This document shows positions 25,466 through 35,265 of a stretch of DNA of 64,000 bases, in pieces; the stretch's first letter is position 1, and every line of letters begins with the position of its first letter. The stretch comes from Streptomyces cavernae (GTDB taxonomy: Bacteria > Actinomycetota > Actinomycetes > Streptomycetales > Streptomycetaceae). The stretch is from NCBI RefSeq assembly GCF_004023625.1, contig NZ_ML137713.1, positions 62,001-126,000 on the forward strand, given 5' to 3'. Below the pieces are notes generated by a model, which was not told the DNA's origin, did not search any database, and was given only the letters and a program-made list of their open reading frames with translations. Both the position numbers and the translations under genes were made by a program.

Positions 25466-26724
25466 CCGACACCGGAACCTCCTCGGCGCACACGGCTGCC
25501 GAGGGCTGCCCGGCCCACGCGGGCGCGGTGCCCCTGGCCGGTCTGGAGTACCAGCAGACACCGTCGCAGCTGTACCGCTCCCTGCGCAGGGAGCACGGCG
25601 CGGTGGCGCCCGTGCTGCTCGACGGGGACATCCCCGCCTGGCTGGTCCTCGGCTACTCCGAGGTCAGCTATGTGACGGGCCACGACGAGCTGTTCGCGCG
25701 GGATTCGCGTCGCTGGAGCCAGTGGGAGAACATTCCCGCGGACTGGCCGCTGCTGCCGTTCGTCGGATACCAGCCGTCGGTGCTGTTCACCGAGGGCGAG
25801 GAACACCGGCGGCGGGCCGGGGTGATCACTCAGGCACTGGAGGACGTGGATCAGTTCGAGCTGGGCCGCGATTGCCGGCAGATCGCCGACCGGCTCATCT
25901 CGTCGTTCGCCGGGAGCGGCCAGGCCGAGCTGATGAGCGCCTACGCGCACGCCCTGCCGATGCGGGCCGCGGTCCAGATGTGCGGTATGCCGCACACCGG
26001 CACGGACACCCAGCAGCTCGTGGACGACCTGCGGATCTCGCTCGACGCGGCGGAGGGCGACGACCCGGTGGCCGCGTACGGGCGGGTGGGCGAGCGGATC
26101 CAGCAACTGGTCAAGGAGAAGCGGGAGAAGCCCGGACCGGACGTCACCTCGCGGATGCTGATGCATCCGGCCGGGCTGACCGACGAGGAGGTCGTCCAGG
26201 ACCTGATCTCCGTCATCGCCGCGGCACAGCAGCCGACGGCCAACTGGATCTGCAACACGCTGCGGCTGCTGCTCACCGACGAACGTTTCGCCCTTAACGT
26301 GTCGGGTGGCCGGCTCAGCGTGGGCGAGGCGCTGAACGAGGTGCTGTGGCTCGACACGCCGACGCAGAACTTCATCGGACGCTGGGCTGTGCGCGACACC
26401 CAGCTCGGCGGACGGCAGATCCGGGCCGGCGACTGCCTCGTGCTGGGGCTCGCCGCGGCCAACACCGACCCGCAGATCTGGCCCGACTCGCAGATCGGGG
26501 CGGAGAACGCCGCGCACCTGTCGTTCAGCAACGGGGAGCACCGCTGCCCCTACCCGGCCCCGCTGCTCGCCGATGTCATCGCCCGTACGGCGGTCGAGAC
26601 CCTGCTGGAGCGGCTGCCCGACCTGGTCCTGTCGGTGGAGCCGGAGGAGCTGACCTGGCGCCCGTCCATCTGGATGCGGGGGCTGACCGCGCTGCCGGTG
26701 GAGTTCACGCCGGTGGTGCAGTAA
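25462..26724 (+). CDS. cvnE: Conservon cytochrome P450 CvnE, CYP157-like, without the ExxR motif
   Basis: This 420-residue P450 is translationally coupled to cvnD (ATGA overlap). The heme loop keeps the thiolate Cys (FSNGEHRCPYPAP). The K-helix reads ALNEVLWLDTP, so the normally invariant E-x-x-R is E-V-L-W. Loss of ExxR is known for CYP157 members of Streptomyces conservons (for example EQSLW in CYP157C1), which still fold as P450s. The I-helix is also atypical (VIAAAQQPTANW). The role may be catalytic or purely regulatory in the conservon complex. Confidence 0.88.
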   Translation: MTDTGTSSAHTAAEGCPAHAGAVPLAGLEYQQTPSQLYRSLRREHGAVAPVLLDGDIPAWLVLGYSEVSYVTGHDELFARDSRRWSQWENIPADWPLLPFVGYQPSVLFTEGEEHRRRAGVITQALEDVDQFELGRDCRQIADRLISSFAGSGQAELMSAYAHALPMRAAVQMCGMPHTGTDTQQLVDDLRISLDAAEGDDPVAAYGRVGERIQQLVKEKREKPGPDVTSRMLMHPAGLTDEEVVQDLISVIAAAQQPTANWICNTLRLLLTDERFALNVSGGRLSVGEALNEVLWLDTPTQNFIGRWAVRDTQLGGRQIRAGDCLVLGLAAANTDPQIWPDSQIGAENAAHLSFSNGEHRCPYPAPLLADVIARTAVETLLERLPDLVLSVEPEELTWRPSIWMRGLTALPVEFTPVVQ

Positions 26725-26832
26725 CGCTCCGCTGCTGGTGCCGCTTTGCAGTGCCGCTGGGTAGTGGCCCTGGGCAGTTCCGCGTTGGGCCGTCTTTCGG
26801 CTGCGGCGCTGTCGTGGCTTGTCGCGCAGTTC

Positions 26833-26854
26833 CCCGCGCCCCTGGGGGCGCGGG
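26833..26854. terminator. Bidirectional GC hairpin between convergent P450 genes
   Basis: CCCGCGCCCC (26833-26842) and GGGGCGCGGG (26845-26854) form a perfect 10-bp stem with a 2-nt loop, between the stop codons of two convergent genes. This hairpin type is common in Streptomyces intergenic regions. Confidence 0.65.
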
Positions 26855-26862
26855 ACAGCACG

Positions 26863-28098
26863 TCAGCCCGTTACGTGGGTTACGGGGGTGAAGCGCACCG
26901 GCAAGGACTGCGGGCCCCGGGTGAAAACGCCCTGTTCGACGGGGTCGAAGCCGTCGGCGAGACGCACGTCGGGCATGGCGTCGAGGAGTTGGCCGACGCC
27001 GATCTCGACCTCGGCCTTGGCGAGCAGGGCCCCCACGCAGAAATGCCGACCGAGGGCGAAGGCAAGGTGATCGGCGGCGGCGGAGAAGGCGGTCGCCGCC
27101 GGCAGGTCGTCGCGGAAGATGTCGAAGCTGTCGGGAGCCGCATAGCGGTCGCCGTCCCGGTTGGCGGCGCCTATCAGGCAGGTGACGGTGGCACCCGCCG
27201 GGATGGTGCCGCCGCTGAGCGCGACCTCGGTCGCCGACTGCCGCATGATCATGTGGACGGGCGGTGTGTAGCGCAGCGTCTCGGTGAAAGCGCGGGCGAT
27301 CAGGCCCCGGTCCTCCTGTACGGCCGCCAGCTGCTCCGGGTGCAGCAACAGGTTCGCGAAGATGCTGGCGATCGCCTTGTCGGTGGTCTCGCCGCCCGCG
27401 GCGAGCAGCAGGCTGCAGAAGGCCTTGATGTCCTCGTCGCTCATGCGCACGCCGTCGACCTCGGCGGCGCACAGCGTGGACAGCAGGTCGTCACCCAGGT
27501 TCTCGCGGCGCTCCCGGATGATCGGGAACATGTACTCGGCGAACTCCACCCGGGTCCGCTCACCGGCCGCGGTCACCTCGGGATCGCCGGAAAGGTTGCC
27601 GAGGAAGGCGATGACCGACGTGTACCAGCGCTGGAACTGTTCGTGATCGGCCTTGTCGAGGCCGAGCATGTCCGCGATCACGTTGACGGGGAAATGGGTC
27701 GCGTAGTCGGTCACCAGGTCGGCGGATCCGGTGTGCCGGAACGTGTCGATCAGTTCGCTCGAGTTGCGCACGATCACGGGCAGGAACTTCTCCTGCAGGT
27801 CGCTGCCGCGGAAGGCCGGGGCGACCAGCGCGCGCCGCACCGCGTGTTCACGTCCGCTGAGCTGGAGGATCGTCCTGCCGTGCACCGGCTCGATCTGCCA
27901 GTTGTAGTTGTCGGTGGTGAACTCCTGGTTCTTGTCCTTGAAGACGCGCTCCACGTCGTCGTAGCGGGAGATGATGTAGCTCTGGGTGGCCTCGTGCCAG
28001 ATGAGAGGGGCGCTCTCCCGCATCACCCGATAGGCCGGATAGGGATCCGCGGCGAATTCGGGCGAGAGGATGTCGGGGACCTGCTGTGCGGTGGACAT
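26863..28098 (-). CDS. Cytochrome P450, canonical type
   Basis: This 411-residue soluble P450 has all usual motifs: I-helix LLAAGGETTDKA, K-helix ExxR in FTETLRYTPP, and heme loop FALGRHFCVGALLA. It is convergent with the conservon, unlike known conservons where a CYP154 partner follows on the same strand. Whether it works with CvnE is therefore open. The substrate cannot be deduced. The start ATG at 28098 has AGGGAGCTCC upstream. Confidence 0.9.
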   Translation of the reverse strand: MSTAQQVPDILSPEFAADPYPAYRVMRESAPLIWHEATQSYIISRYDDVERVFKDKNQEFTTDNYNWQIEPVHGRTILQLSGREHAVRRALVAPAFRGSDLQEKFLPVIVRNSSELIDTFRHTGSADLVTDYATHFPVNVIADMLGLDKADHEQFQRWYTSVIAFLGNLSGDPEVTAAGERTRVEFAEYMFPIIRERRENLGDDLLSTLCAAEVDGVRMSDEDIKAFCSLLLAAGGETTDKAIASIFANLLLHPEQLAAVQEDRGLIARAFTETLRYTPPVHMIMRQSATEVALSGGTIPAGATVTCLIGAANRDGDRYAAPDSFDIFRDDLPAATAFSAAADHLAFALGRHFCVGALLAKAEVEIGVGQLLDAMPDVRLADGFDPVEQGVFTRGPQSLPVRFTPVTHVTG

Positions 28099-28622
28099 GG
28101 AGCTCCCTGAGATCTACAACGGGCTTGCCGACCAAGGTTATTGACGATCCGTGAGCCCGGACAGCCGAGTTCGGGCCGATGGTTGAGCAGTGGACAACCG
28201 TTGGTATGACGGTGCTCGACGGCGGTGCGGGCAGCCCGTCGTGGCCGGCGCGGGCGCGTCGGCCCTGGTGGCGAAGGCGTGGCCGTGGATACAGGGCCAC
28301 GGGGGAGGGGAGATGGCCGTCGACCACGGCCGACGAAAGACCCGCAATTGTCAGAGCCGCGCGCCTCGGACGCTGCTCCTTCGTTCACCTCACTTTCACC
28401 GCATTGATTCAGTTCCACCTTCCTCGCGGGCGCCGTGGCCATGGTCGGCGCCGTGGCCACGGTCGGCTCCGGCGGCCACGGTCGTCACCGTGGCCGCCGG
28501 AAGCCGGAAGCCGCCGCCGGAGTAGGAGCCGGAGTCGGAAACCGGACCGGCCGGGCCGCGTCCGTCGCAGGACAGGCCGCAGGGACGGGCCGCAGGACAA
28601 GCCGGCAGGAGTGCCCTGCCGA
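28099..28622. other. 524-bp intergenic region between P450 and msrA
   Basis: No supported gene. The part next to the P450 should hold its promoter. Around 28430-28530 is a GGCCACGG/CCGTGGCC-rich segment with several overlapping dyads that could fold after msrA transcription. Confidence 0.3.
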
Positions 28623-29153
28623 TCACCTCTCAACGCGCCCCTGGTCCTCCGCGCGGGCGGGCAGTCGCCATCCCGGGCGAGGGAAGTGGCAGGTGTAGCC
28701 GTCGGGGTAACGCTCCAGGTAGTCCTGGTGCTCGGGCTCGGCCTCCCAGAAGGGGCCGACCGGCTCGACTTCGGTGACGACCTTGCCCGGCCACAGGCCG
28801 GAGGCGTCCACATCCGCGATGGTGTCCTCGGCGATCCGCTTCTGTTCGTCATCCACGTAATAGATCGCCGAGCGATAGCTGAGACCGATGTCGTTGCCCT
28901 GGCGGTTCTTGGTGCTCGGGTCGTGGATCTGGAAGAAGAACTCCAAGAGCGCGCGGAAGTCGGTCTTCTCCGGGTCGAAAAGGATCTCGATGGCCTCCGC
29001 GTGGGTGCCGTGGTTACGGTACGTCGCGTTCGGCACGTCACCCCCGGTGTAACCGACCCGGGTCGCCGTGACGCCCGGGAGCCGGCGGATCAGGTCCTGC
29101 ATTCCCCAGAAGCATCCGCCCGCCAGCACGGCCCTCTGTGTCTGCGCTGCCAT
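28623..29153 (-). CDS. msrA: Peptide-methionine (S)-S-oxide reductase MsrA
   Basis: This 176-residue enzyme reduces methionine-S-sulfoxide in oxidised proteins with thioredoxin. The catalytic Cys lies in AGGCFWGMQ near the N-terminus. Family segments [35 protein letters not shown] and [14 protein letters not shown] are intact. The C-terminus ([11 protein letters not shown]) carries a candidate resolving Cys. The ATG at 29153 with GGAGG 6 nt upstream is preferred over 29189. It appears monocistronic. Confidence 0.94.
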   Translation of the reverse strand: MAAQTQRAVLAGGCFWGMQDLIRRLPGVTATRVGYTGGDVPNATYRNHGTHAEAIEILFDPEKTDFRALLEFFFQIHDPSTKNRQGNDIGLSYRSAIYYVDDEQKRIAEDTIADVDASGLWPGKVVTEVEPVGPFWEAEPEHQDYLERYPDGYTCHFPRPGWRLPARAEDQGRVER

Positions 29154-29793
29154 GTCGGCCCTCCCATATCTGTCCGTCGCCTCGGTCACTCGCGCTGTCC
29201 GGCTCGCACACCGTCGGCGTCCCAGACCCTGTGGCTACATCAGCGCGTGAGGGTTCCGAACCATTCCGCGCCCGCACAACCTGCCCCTCCGCACCGTACC
29301 GGGGCGGCCTGATTCAGAGGCGGGGTACTCCCAGCGCCAAGCTCTTTCTTTTTTCCTTAACCTCTAGTCAAATAGCGTCACTTGAATCACAGGCGTGTCA
29401 GGTGTTGCGGATGTCCCTGACCAGGACACCTCTTTCCGCAGCCGACCGCGTCACTGGAAGGACCCCCCACAAAGTGACCCACAGTTCCTCGATGCTCAGG
29501 GCAGCGGCGACATAGATCAAGGTCGCAGACGCACGAGTGGAAGACGGCTCGTCCCCCCGGAACACGACGACTGTACGACGGCCGACTGAGCAGGCCGCCT
29601 GTTCAGAGCCACCTGAGCGTCGCCCCGGCCCGGCACACGACAACGGCGCACGACAAGGGCGACCGCCGCCATGCCGATGCGCGCGGCGCCGCCGACCGAG
29701 GGCTCTTGGCTCACGACGCCCCCGGGGCGGTGCACCCGACCCCGGTGGGTCACCTTCCCCTGCGAGAAATCGCCACGTCAAAAGGAGACGTAG
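29154..29793. other. 640-bp region upstream of the mannanase gene
   Basis: No supported gene. A locally AT-rich block (about 29340-29400, with a pyrimidine run and TTAACC) contrasts with the rest of the window and may be a promoter or a mark of acquired DNA. Confidence 0.3.
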
Positions 29794-31809
29794 ATGCCCA
29801 GCTCTCCCCTGAACCGTCGCACGTTCATCCTCATCGGCGCCACGGCCGCCGTTGCAGCCGGCGCCGGAACACCGGTGGCCACCGCGGCGACCTCCCCCTC
29901 GGCGCCCGCCGGCACGCCGACCCCGGTCCGGATCGCCGACGACAAGGCGACCCCCGCCACCCGCGCGCTGTTCGCGTACCTGAGGCGGCAGCAGGGCAAA
30001 GGCATCCTGTTCGGTCACCAGCACGACCTCACCTATGGCTTCACCTTCACCACCCCGGACGGCAAGGCGTCCGACACCCGGGCGGCGGTGGGCGACTACC
30101 CCGCGGTCTTCGGCTGGGACACCCTCATCCTCGACGGCGACGAACGCCCGGGCGTCGAGGACGGAAGCGAAGCAGAGAACATCGCCGCGCTCAGCCGGTG
30201 CATCCGGCAGGGGGACGCACGCGGCGGGATCAACACCCTCAGCGCCCACATGCCGAACTTCGTCACCGGCAAGAACTTCTACGACACGACGGGACGAGTG
30301 GTCAGCCAGATCCTTCCCGGAGGCGCGAAGCACGCGGACTTCAACGCCTTCCTCGACCGCATCGCGAAGGCGGTCAAGGGCGCGCGGCGGTCGGACGGCA
30401 CCGCGATCCCGGTCATCTTCCGCCCCTTCCACGAGAACAACGGAGCCTGGTTCTGGTGGGGCGCCGGCCACACCACCTCGGGCGAGTTCATCGAGCTGTT
30501 CCGCTACACCGTCGAGTACCTGCGCGACACCAGGGGCGTCCACAACCTGCTCTACGCCTACTCGCCCAACTCGAGTCTCGGCGGCGACCCGACGGGCTAC
30601 CTGAGGACCTACCCGGGCGACCGTTTCGTCGACATCCTCGGCTACGACTCCTACGACGAGGCCGCCGGACCGACCCCCTGGCTGGACGGTCTGGTGAGGG
30701 ACCTGGCGATGGTGGTCCGGCTGGCGAACGAGCGAGGCAAGGTGCCGGCCTTCACCGAGTTCGGGGAGAGCGGTACCGAGGTCCGCAACCCGCAGTGGTT
30801 CACCCAGCTGCTGCAGGCCGTCAAGGCGGACCCACAGGCCCGCCAGGTGACGTACATGCCCACGTGGGCCAACTTCGGAGGTACCAAGCGCGCCTATGTG
30901 CCGTACCCGGGCCACGCCCTGCTGCCCGACTTCGTCGCGTTCCACCAGGACCCCTACACCCTGTTCGCCGCCGATCTCCGGGGCGTGTTCTCCGCTCGCA
31001 CAACCGCCGTGAGGAACGGCCCGCTCATGCATCTGGTGACGCCCACGGACCGACAGCGCGTGACAGCCTCGAAGACCACCGTCCGGGTGCGTGTCACGCC
31101 CGCGAGGGCGAGCCGGGTCACCTACTCCGTGAACGGCGGACGCGCCAGACCACTGCGCCTCGACGCCGACGGCTTCTACTCGGGCGACTGGTCGATCGAC
31201 TCGACCCTGCGGAAGAACGGCTCGGCGACCCTCACCGTGTGCGCGCGGGTGGACGGCGAGACGCTCACCGACTCGGCCGTGGTCCTCCTCGGCGAGGCCG
31301 CACCGCTGCCCGCCGGCTGGATCGACGACTTCGAGGGATACGCCGGAGACGACGTCGCCCTGAGCGAGGCGTACACCCATCTCAACTCCCACACCCTCAC
31401 CCTGTCGCCCGACCACAAGTCCTCGGGCTCCTACGGACTGGCCTACGCGTATGACTTCACCGGCGCAGAGTTCACCGGCATGGGCAGGTCGGTCGTCGCG
31501 GACTGGTCCGCTTTCACGTCCCTGGCGCTGTGGCTGCAGGGCGACGGTTCCGCAAACGTCGGGGCGCTCGAGATCGTCGCTGACGGAGTCCAATTCCAGT
31601 ACCGGTTTCCGCTGGCCGACACGGACGGGCAGGAGATCAGGACACCCTTCAGCGAGTTCCAGCCCGCTCCCTGGGACACCGCACACGCCGGAGCCGCGCT
31701 CGACGCGGCTCGTCTGGCCAAGGTGACGGCGTTCAATCTGTACCTCGGCCATGGAAGCGACGGGGCGACCAAGGGCGTCGTGTACGTGGACAACATCAGG
31801 GCCGAGTGA
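29794..31809 (+). CDS. Secreted GH26 beta-mannanase with C-terminal carbohydrate-binding domain
   Basis: This 671-residue exported enzyme has a Tat-type signal (NRRTFILIGATAAVAAGAG). The GH26 barrel covers about residues 45-390, starting at FGHQHDLTYG. The acid/base Glu is in IFRPFHENNGAWFWWG and the nucleophile Glu in FTEFGES. A beta-sandwich linker (about 400-500, PTDRQRVTASKTTVRVRVTPA) precedes a CBM11/27-like jelly-roll (about 515-671, ending VYVDNIRAE). It should cut beta-1,4-mannan or related hemicellulose outside the cell. AAGGAG is 6 nt before the ATG. It is monocistronic, with no sugar transporter beside it. Confidence 0.9.
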   Translation: MPSSPLNRRTFILIGATAAVAAGAGTPVATAATSPSAPAGTPTPVRIADDKATPATRALFAYLRRQQGKGILFGHQHDLTYGFTFTTPDGKASDTRAAVGDYPAVFGWDTLILDGDERPGVEDGSEAENIAALSRCIRQGDARGGINTLSAHMPNFVTGKNFYDTTGRVVSQILPGGAKHADFNAFLDRIAKAVKGARRSDGTAIPVIFRPFHENNGAWFWWGAGHTTSGEFIELFRYTVEYLRDTRGVHNLLYAYSPNSSLGGDPTGYLRTYPGDRFVDILGYDSYDEAAGPTPWLDGLVRDLAMVVRLANERGKVPAFTEFGESGTEVRNPQWFTQLLQAVKADPQARQVTYMPTWANFGGTKRAYVPYPGHALLPDFVAFHQDPYTLFAADLRGVFSARTTAVRNGPLMHLVTPTDRQRVTASKTTVRVRVTPARASRVTYSVNGGRARPLRLDADGFYSGDWSIDSTLRKNGSATLTVCARVDGETLTDSAVVLLGEAAPLPAGWIDDFEGYAGDDVALSEAYTHLNSHTLTLSPDHKSSGSYGLAYAYDFTGAEFTGMGRSVVADWSAFTSLALWLQGDGSANVGALEIVADGVQFQYRFPLADTDGQEIRTPFSEFQPAPWDTAHAGAALDAARLAKVTAFNLYLGHGSDGATKGVVYVDNIRAE

Positions 31810-32040
31810 CACACCCGGCAGCGGGTTACCGCCGTCCGAGTCCGCTTGCGCCGGGATCACGCTCCCGTTCCGGGGCTGTGCCGGGACAGCCCGCGTAAGC
31901 ACCGCATTGTCTGGAGCCGTGCATCGCACGGCGCCGGAGAGCCCTGGTGGCCGAGCCATGGGGACGAGCACGGCCACCGCTTGATCATCACGGGCCGCAT
32001 GGACTCCTGAAGACCGTGCGGTGGCCGCAGGCCATGGCCT

Positions 32041-32388
32041 TCAGGCTCGGTTCGCCTTCGGTTTGCCCCTCTGGTCGGGTGTGCCGTGTGGTGGCGGATG
32101 GATCGGCTCGGCCGCGGTCTCGGGCGTGACCTTCGAACCGCCGCGCGGAGGCTTCGGCCGCGCGGCGCGCTCGTCGCTCGCCCCTGCCGACGGCGGCGAG
32201 CCGGAACGCAGCTGGTCGAGCCGGGCCTGCAGGATCAGCCGCACCGCGGTGCGGTTGCCGTGGTCACGCTCGTACGCGTCCAGGGTCGACAGTTCCTCGG
32301 GGCCCAGGGAGCGGATGCGGTGTTCGAGCGATTCGACAGGCAGGTGATCGTAGTCGGCGATCGGCAACGTATCGCGTCGTCGGTTCAC
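32041..32388 (-). CDS. Small conserved actinobacterial hypothetical protein
   Basis: This 115-residue soluble protein has an N-terminal helical module ([21 protein letters not shown], then [25 protein letters not shown]). The module recurs in actinobacterial proteins of unknown role. The C-terminus is a disordered Pro/Ala/Lys tail. It is divergent from paaA, with about 200 bp between starts. Nothing ties it to phenylacetate metabolism. Confidence 0.7.
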   Translation of the reverse strand: MNRRRDTLPIADYDHLPVESLEHRIRSLGPEELSTLDAYERDHGNRTAVRLILQARLDQLRSGSPPSAGASDERAARPKPPRGGSKVTPETAAEPIHPPPHGTPDQRGKPKANRA

Positions 32389-32519
32389 GGTTCTTCACCT
32401 CCGCAACGACGATCGAGCGGCACCCCTCGGGTTTCCCCCTTCCCCACCGGAAAACACCAGGTTTGTCCGGAAGTGCCGAGCCTGCAAGGGGAGTGTCGTC
32501 GTTTCCCTCCCCCCGGGTC

Positions 32520-32569
32520 TTGCCCGCCCCGGCGATACCCGTCACACTGGTACCGAACGAATGGTCGGT
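32520..32569 (+). promoter_or_regulatory. paa promoter with TetR-type operator
   Basis: TTGCCC (32520-32525), a 17-bp spacer and CACACT (32543-32548) make a plausible promoter. At the expected transcription start lies ACCGAACGAATGGTCGGT (32552-32569), with ACCGA/TCGGT arms, close in form to operators of TetR-family PaaR repressors. It lies 16 bp before paaA. No regulator gene is in the window. Confidence 0.5.
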
Positions 32570-32585
32570 TGGGAAGCTGGTATCG

Positions 32586-33566
32586 ATGACCACAACACAC
32601 TCCGCCGAGGTGCCGCCACCGGAGCAACACCTCCAGGAGCACTTCGACGCGACGATCGCGCGGGACCAGCGGATCGAGCCGCGCGACTGGATGCCGGACG
32701 GCTACCGAAAGACGCTCGTCCGGCAGATCGCGCAGCACGCGCACTCCGAGATCATCGGCATGCAGCCGGAGGGCGAGTGGATCACCAAGGCCCCGTCGCT
32801 GCGCCGCAAGGCCATCCTGTTCGCGAAGGTCCAGGACGAGGCCGGGCATGGGCTCTACCTGTACTCGGCGGCGGAGACCCTCGGCGCCGACCGCGCGGAG
32901 CTGACCGAGCGACTGATCGAGGGCCGCCAGAAGTACTCGTCGATCTTCAACTATCCGACACCGAGCTTCGCCGACGTCGGCGTGATCGGCTGGTTCGTGG
33001 ACGGCGCGGCGATCTGCAACCAGGTGCCGCTCTGCCGGAGTTCGTACGGGCCGTACGCGCGCGCGATGGTGCGGATCTGCAAGGAGGAGTCCTTCCACCA
33101 GCGGCAGGGCTACGAGCTGCTGATGACGATGATGCGCGGCACGGACGCCCAGCGGGAGATGGTGCAGGACGCGGTGAACCGCTGGTGGTGGCCGTCGCTG
33201 ATGATGTTCGGCCCGCCCGACGGCGACTCGCCCAACTCGGCGGCCTCGATGGCCTGGAAGATCAAGCGGCACAGCAACGACGAACTGCGGCAGCGCTTCG
33301 TCGACATGACCGTCCCACAGGCCGAGAAGCTCGGCGTCACCCTGCCCGACCCCGGGCTGCGCTGGAACGAGGAGCGCGGCCGGCACGACTTCGGCACCCC
33401 CGACTGGTCCGAGCTCAAGCGGGTGATCAGCGGCGACGGCCCCTGCAACGCACAGCGGATGGAGCGGCGCAGGACCGCTCACGAGGAGGGTGCCTGGGTG
33501 CGCGAGGCGGCGAGCGCCCACGCGGCCAAGCAGGCGGCGCGGGCACGGAAGGGAGCGGCGGCATGA
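32586..33566 (+). CDS. paaA: 1,2-phenylacetyl-CoA epoxidase, catalytic subunit PaaA
   Basis: This 326-residue diiron oxygenase subunit has carboxylate/His ligands in the ferritin-like helices, including [13 protein letters not shown] and [14 protein letters not shown] (E-x-x-H pairs). PaaA with PaaC, B, D and E turns phenylacetyl-CoA into the ring-1,2-epoxide using O2 and NADPH. It is first of a compact five-gene operon, overlapping paaB by 4 bp. The ATG at 32586 fits the family length; upstream in-frame sequence is not conserved. Confidence 0.95.
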   Translation: MTTTHSAEVPPPEQHLQEHFDATIARDQRIEPRDWMPDGYRKTLVRQIAQHAHSEIIGMQPEGEWITKAPSLRRKAILFAKVQDEAGHGLYLYSAAETLGADRAELTERLIEGRQKYSSIFNYPTPSFADVGVIGWFVDGAAICNQVPLCRSSYGPYARAMVRICKEESFHQRQGYELLMTMMRGTDAQREMVQDAVNRWWWPSLMMFGPPDGDSPNSAASMAWKIKRHSNDELRQRFVDMTVPQAEKLGVTLPDPGLRWNEERGRHDFGTPDWSELKRVISGDGPCNAQRMERRRTAHEEGAWVREAASAHAAKQAARARKGAAA

Positions 33567-33859
33567 CCGGAACCGACAAGGCGGACTGGCCGCTGTACGA
33601 GGTGTTCGTGCGCGGCAAGCGCGGGCTGAACCACGTGCACGTAGGCTCGCTGCACGCGGCCGACGACCGGATGGCGCTCACCCACGCCCGTGACCTGTAC
33701 ACGCGGCGCAACGAAGGCGTGAGCATCTGGGTGGTGCGCTCGGAGCACATCGCCGCGTCCACGCGCGACGAGAAGGACCCGTTCTTCGCCCCCAGCGCCG
33801 ACAAGGTCTACCGCCACCCGACCTTCTACGACATCCCCGACGACGTCCCTCACATCTGA
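33563..33859 (+). CDS. paaB: 1,2-phenylacetyl-CoA epoxidase subunit PaaB
   Basis: This 98-residue subunit ([24 protein letters not shown], then [14 protein letters not shown]) links PaaAC heterodimers in the epoxidase complex and has no catalytic residues of its own. Its start overlaps the paaA stop (ATGA), so both are made together. A 60-bp space follows before paaC. Confidence 0.95.
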   Translation: MTGTDKADWPLYEVFVRGKRGLNHVHVGSLHAADDRMALTHARDLYTRRNEGVSIWVVRSEHIAASTRDEKDPFFAPSADKVYRHPTFYDIPDDVPHI

Positions 33860-33919
33860 CGACGTCCCGCACATCCAGGGGCTGTCCCGAAGTCCCGCAT
33901 TCCGCACTGAGGAACAGGC

Positions 33920-34747
33920 ATGAGTGACGACCACGTCTACATGACCCTCGCCGAGGGACACGAGGACGATGCCCGGTGGGCGTACGGCACCGGCTTCGAG
34001 GACCCCCTGCACGGCGTGGACACCGCCGTCCCCGAGGGTCTCGACAGGGGCCGGCTGGCCGCGGACTGCGTGGCCCTCGCCGACGACGCCCTGGTCTCGG
34101 CGCAGCGACTGGCCGAGTGGACCACCCGCGCCCCCGAACTGGAGGAGGAGGTGGCGCTGGCCAACATCGGCCTCGACCTGCTCGGCCAGGCCCGCCTGCT
34201 GTACTCGCGCGCCGGCCAGGCCGACGGCACCGGCCGCCACGAGGACGCCTACGCCTACTTCCGGGACGCCGACGACTTCCGCAACGTACGCCTGGCCGAA
34301 CTGCCGAACGGCGACTTCGCGTTCTCGATCGTGCGGCTGCTGGTGCTGTCCAGTTGGCGCCTCGCGCAGTTCGAGGAGCTGGCCTCGCACCCCGACCCCG
34401 TCCTGTCCGCGATCGCGGCGAAGGGCGTCAAGGAACTCGCGTACCACCGGCAGTACGCGGCCGAGTGGGCGGTGCGGCTGGGCGACGGCACCGCGGAGTC
34501 GCACCGCAGGATGCGGCACGCCCTGGAACAGATCGCGCCGTACGTGGGTGAGCTGTTCACGGCGTGCGACGTACGGGACACGGTCGTCGCGGTGCTGCGC
34601 CAGGTCACCGAGGCGGCCGGACTGCCCATGCCCGTCTACCGGCCGCGGCCCGGGGCCGGCCGCGACGGCGAGCACACCGAGCATCTGGCGCCGCTGCTCG
34701 CCGAGTTGCAGAGCGTGGCCCGCGCCCACCCGGAGGCAGCGTGGTGA
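33920..34747 (+). CDS. paaC: 1,2-phenylacetyl-CoA epoxidase, structural subunit PaaC
   Basis: This 275-residue ferritin-like subunit pairs with PaaA. It shows the family helices (APELEEEVALANIGLDLLGQARLLY, VKELAYHRQYAAEW). It lacks a full diiron site and acts as scaffold and regulator of PaaA. The stop overlaps the GTG of paaD. Confidence 0.94.
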   Translation: MSDDHVYMTLAEGHEDDARWAYGTGFEDPLHGVDTAVPEGLDRGRLAADCVALADDALVSAQRLAEWTTRAPELEEEVALANIGLDLLGQARLLYSRAGQADGTGRHEDAYAYFRDADDFRNVRLAELPNGDFAFSIVRLLVLSSWRLAQFEELASHPDPVLSAIAAKGVKELAYHRQYAAEWAVRLGDGTAESHRRMRHALEQIAPYVGELFTACDVRDTVVAVLRQVTEAAGLPMPVYRPRPGAGRDGEHTEHLAPLLAELQSVARAHPEAAW

Positions 34748-35265
34748 CCATGCTGACCACCCTGTCGGCCGGGCGGCGGGCCCGGCAGATCGCCGAGCAG
34801 GTGCCGGACCCCGAGCTGCCCATGCTCACCCTGGCCGACCTCGGTGTGCTGCGCGGTGTCGAGATGACCGCTGACGGCACCGTCGTCGCGAGCCTGACGC
34901 CGACCTACTCGGGCTGCCCGGCCATGGCCGAGATGCGCGCGGACGTCGCCGCACGGCTGCGCGCCGCCGGATACGCCCGGGTGGAGATCCGTACGGTTCT
35001 CGACCCGCCGTGGACCAGCGACTGGATCACCCCGGCCGGCCGCCGCAAGCTCGCCGAACACGGGATCGCCCCGCCCGGCGCCGCACCCCGCCGCGCCGCG
35101 GGCCCCGTCCCGCTCGTACTGTCGCCCACCCGGCGCACCGTGCCGTGCCCGCGCTGCGGCTCGCGGGACACGGAGGAGACCTCCCGCTTCGCCGCCACGT
35201 CCTGCAAGGCGCTGTGGCGCTGCCGCGCCTGCCGCGAGCCGTTCGAGTACGTCAAGGAGATCTGA
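34744..35265 (+). CDS. paaD: Phenylacetyl-CoA epoxidase maturation protein PaaD
   Basis: This protein of about 173 residues has an N-terminal DUF59/MIP18 domain (VPDPELPMLTLADLGVLRGVE, TPTYSGCPAM with the reactive Cys) and a C-terminal zinc-ribbon (VPCPRCGS, CRACREPFEY). PaaD is required for assembly of the epoxidase, likely iron delivery. The GTG at 34744 is chosen because GGAGG lies 7 nt before it and it overlaps the paaC stop; an ATG at 34750 is possible. Confidence 0.92.
   Translation: MTMLTTLSAGRRARQIAEQVPDPELPMLTLADLGVLRGVEMTADGTVVASLTPTYSGCPAMAEMRADVAARLRAAGYARVEIRTVLDPPWTSDWITPAGRRKLAEHGIAPPGAAPRRAAGPVPLVLSPTRRTVPCPRCGSRDTEETSRFAATSCKALWRCRACREPFEYVKEI

Noticed and set aside
28396..28626. 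Short minus-strand frame with His/Gly repeats (GADRGHGADHGHG)
   Set aside because: Looked like a metal-binding peptide but is a by-product of GGCCACGG-type DNA repeats and has no ribosome site.
29398..31977. Open minus-strand frame of about 860 codons opposite the GH26 gene
   Set aside because: Same shadow effect; the plus strand has signal peptide, catalytic motifs and a ribosome site.
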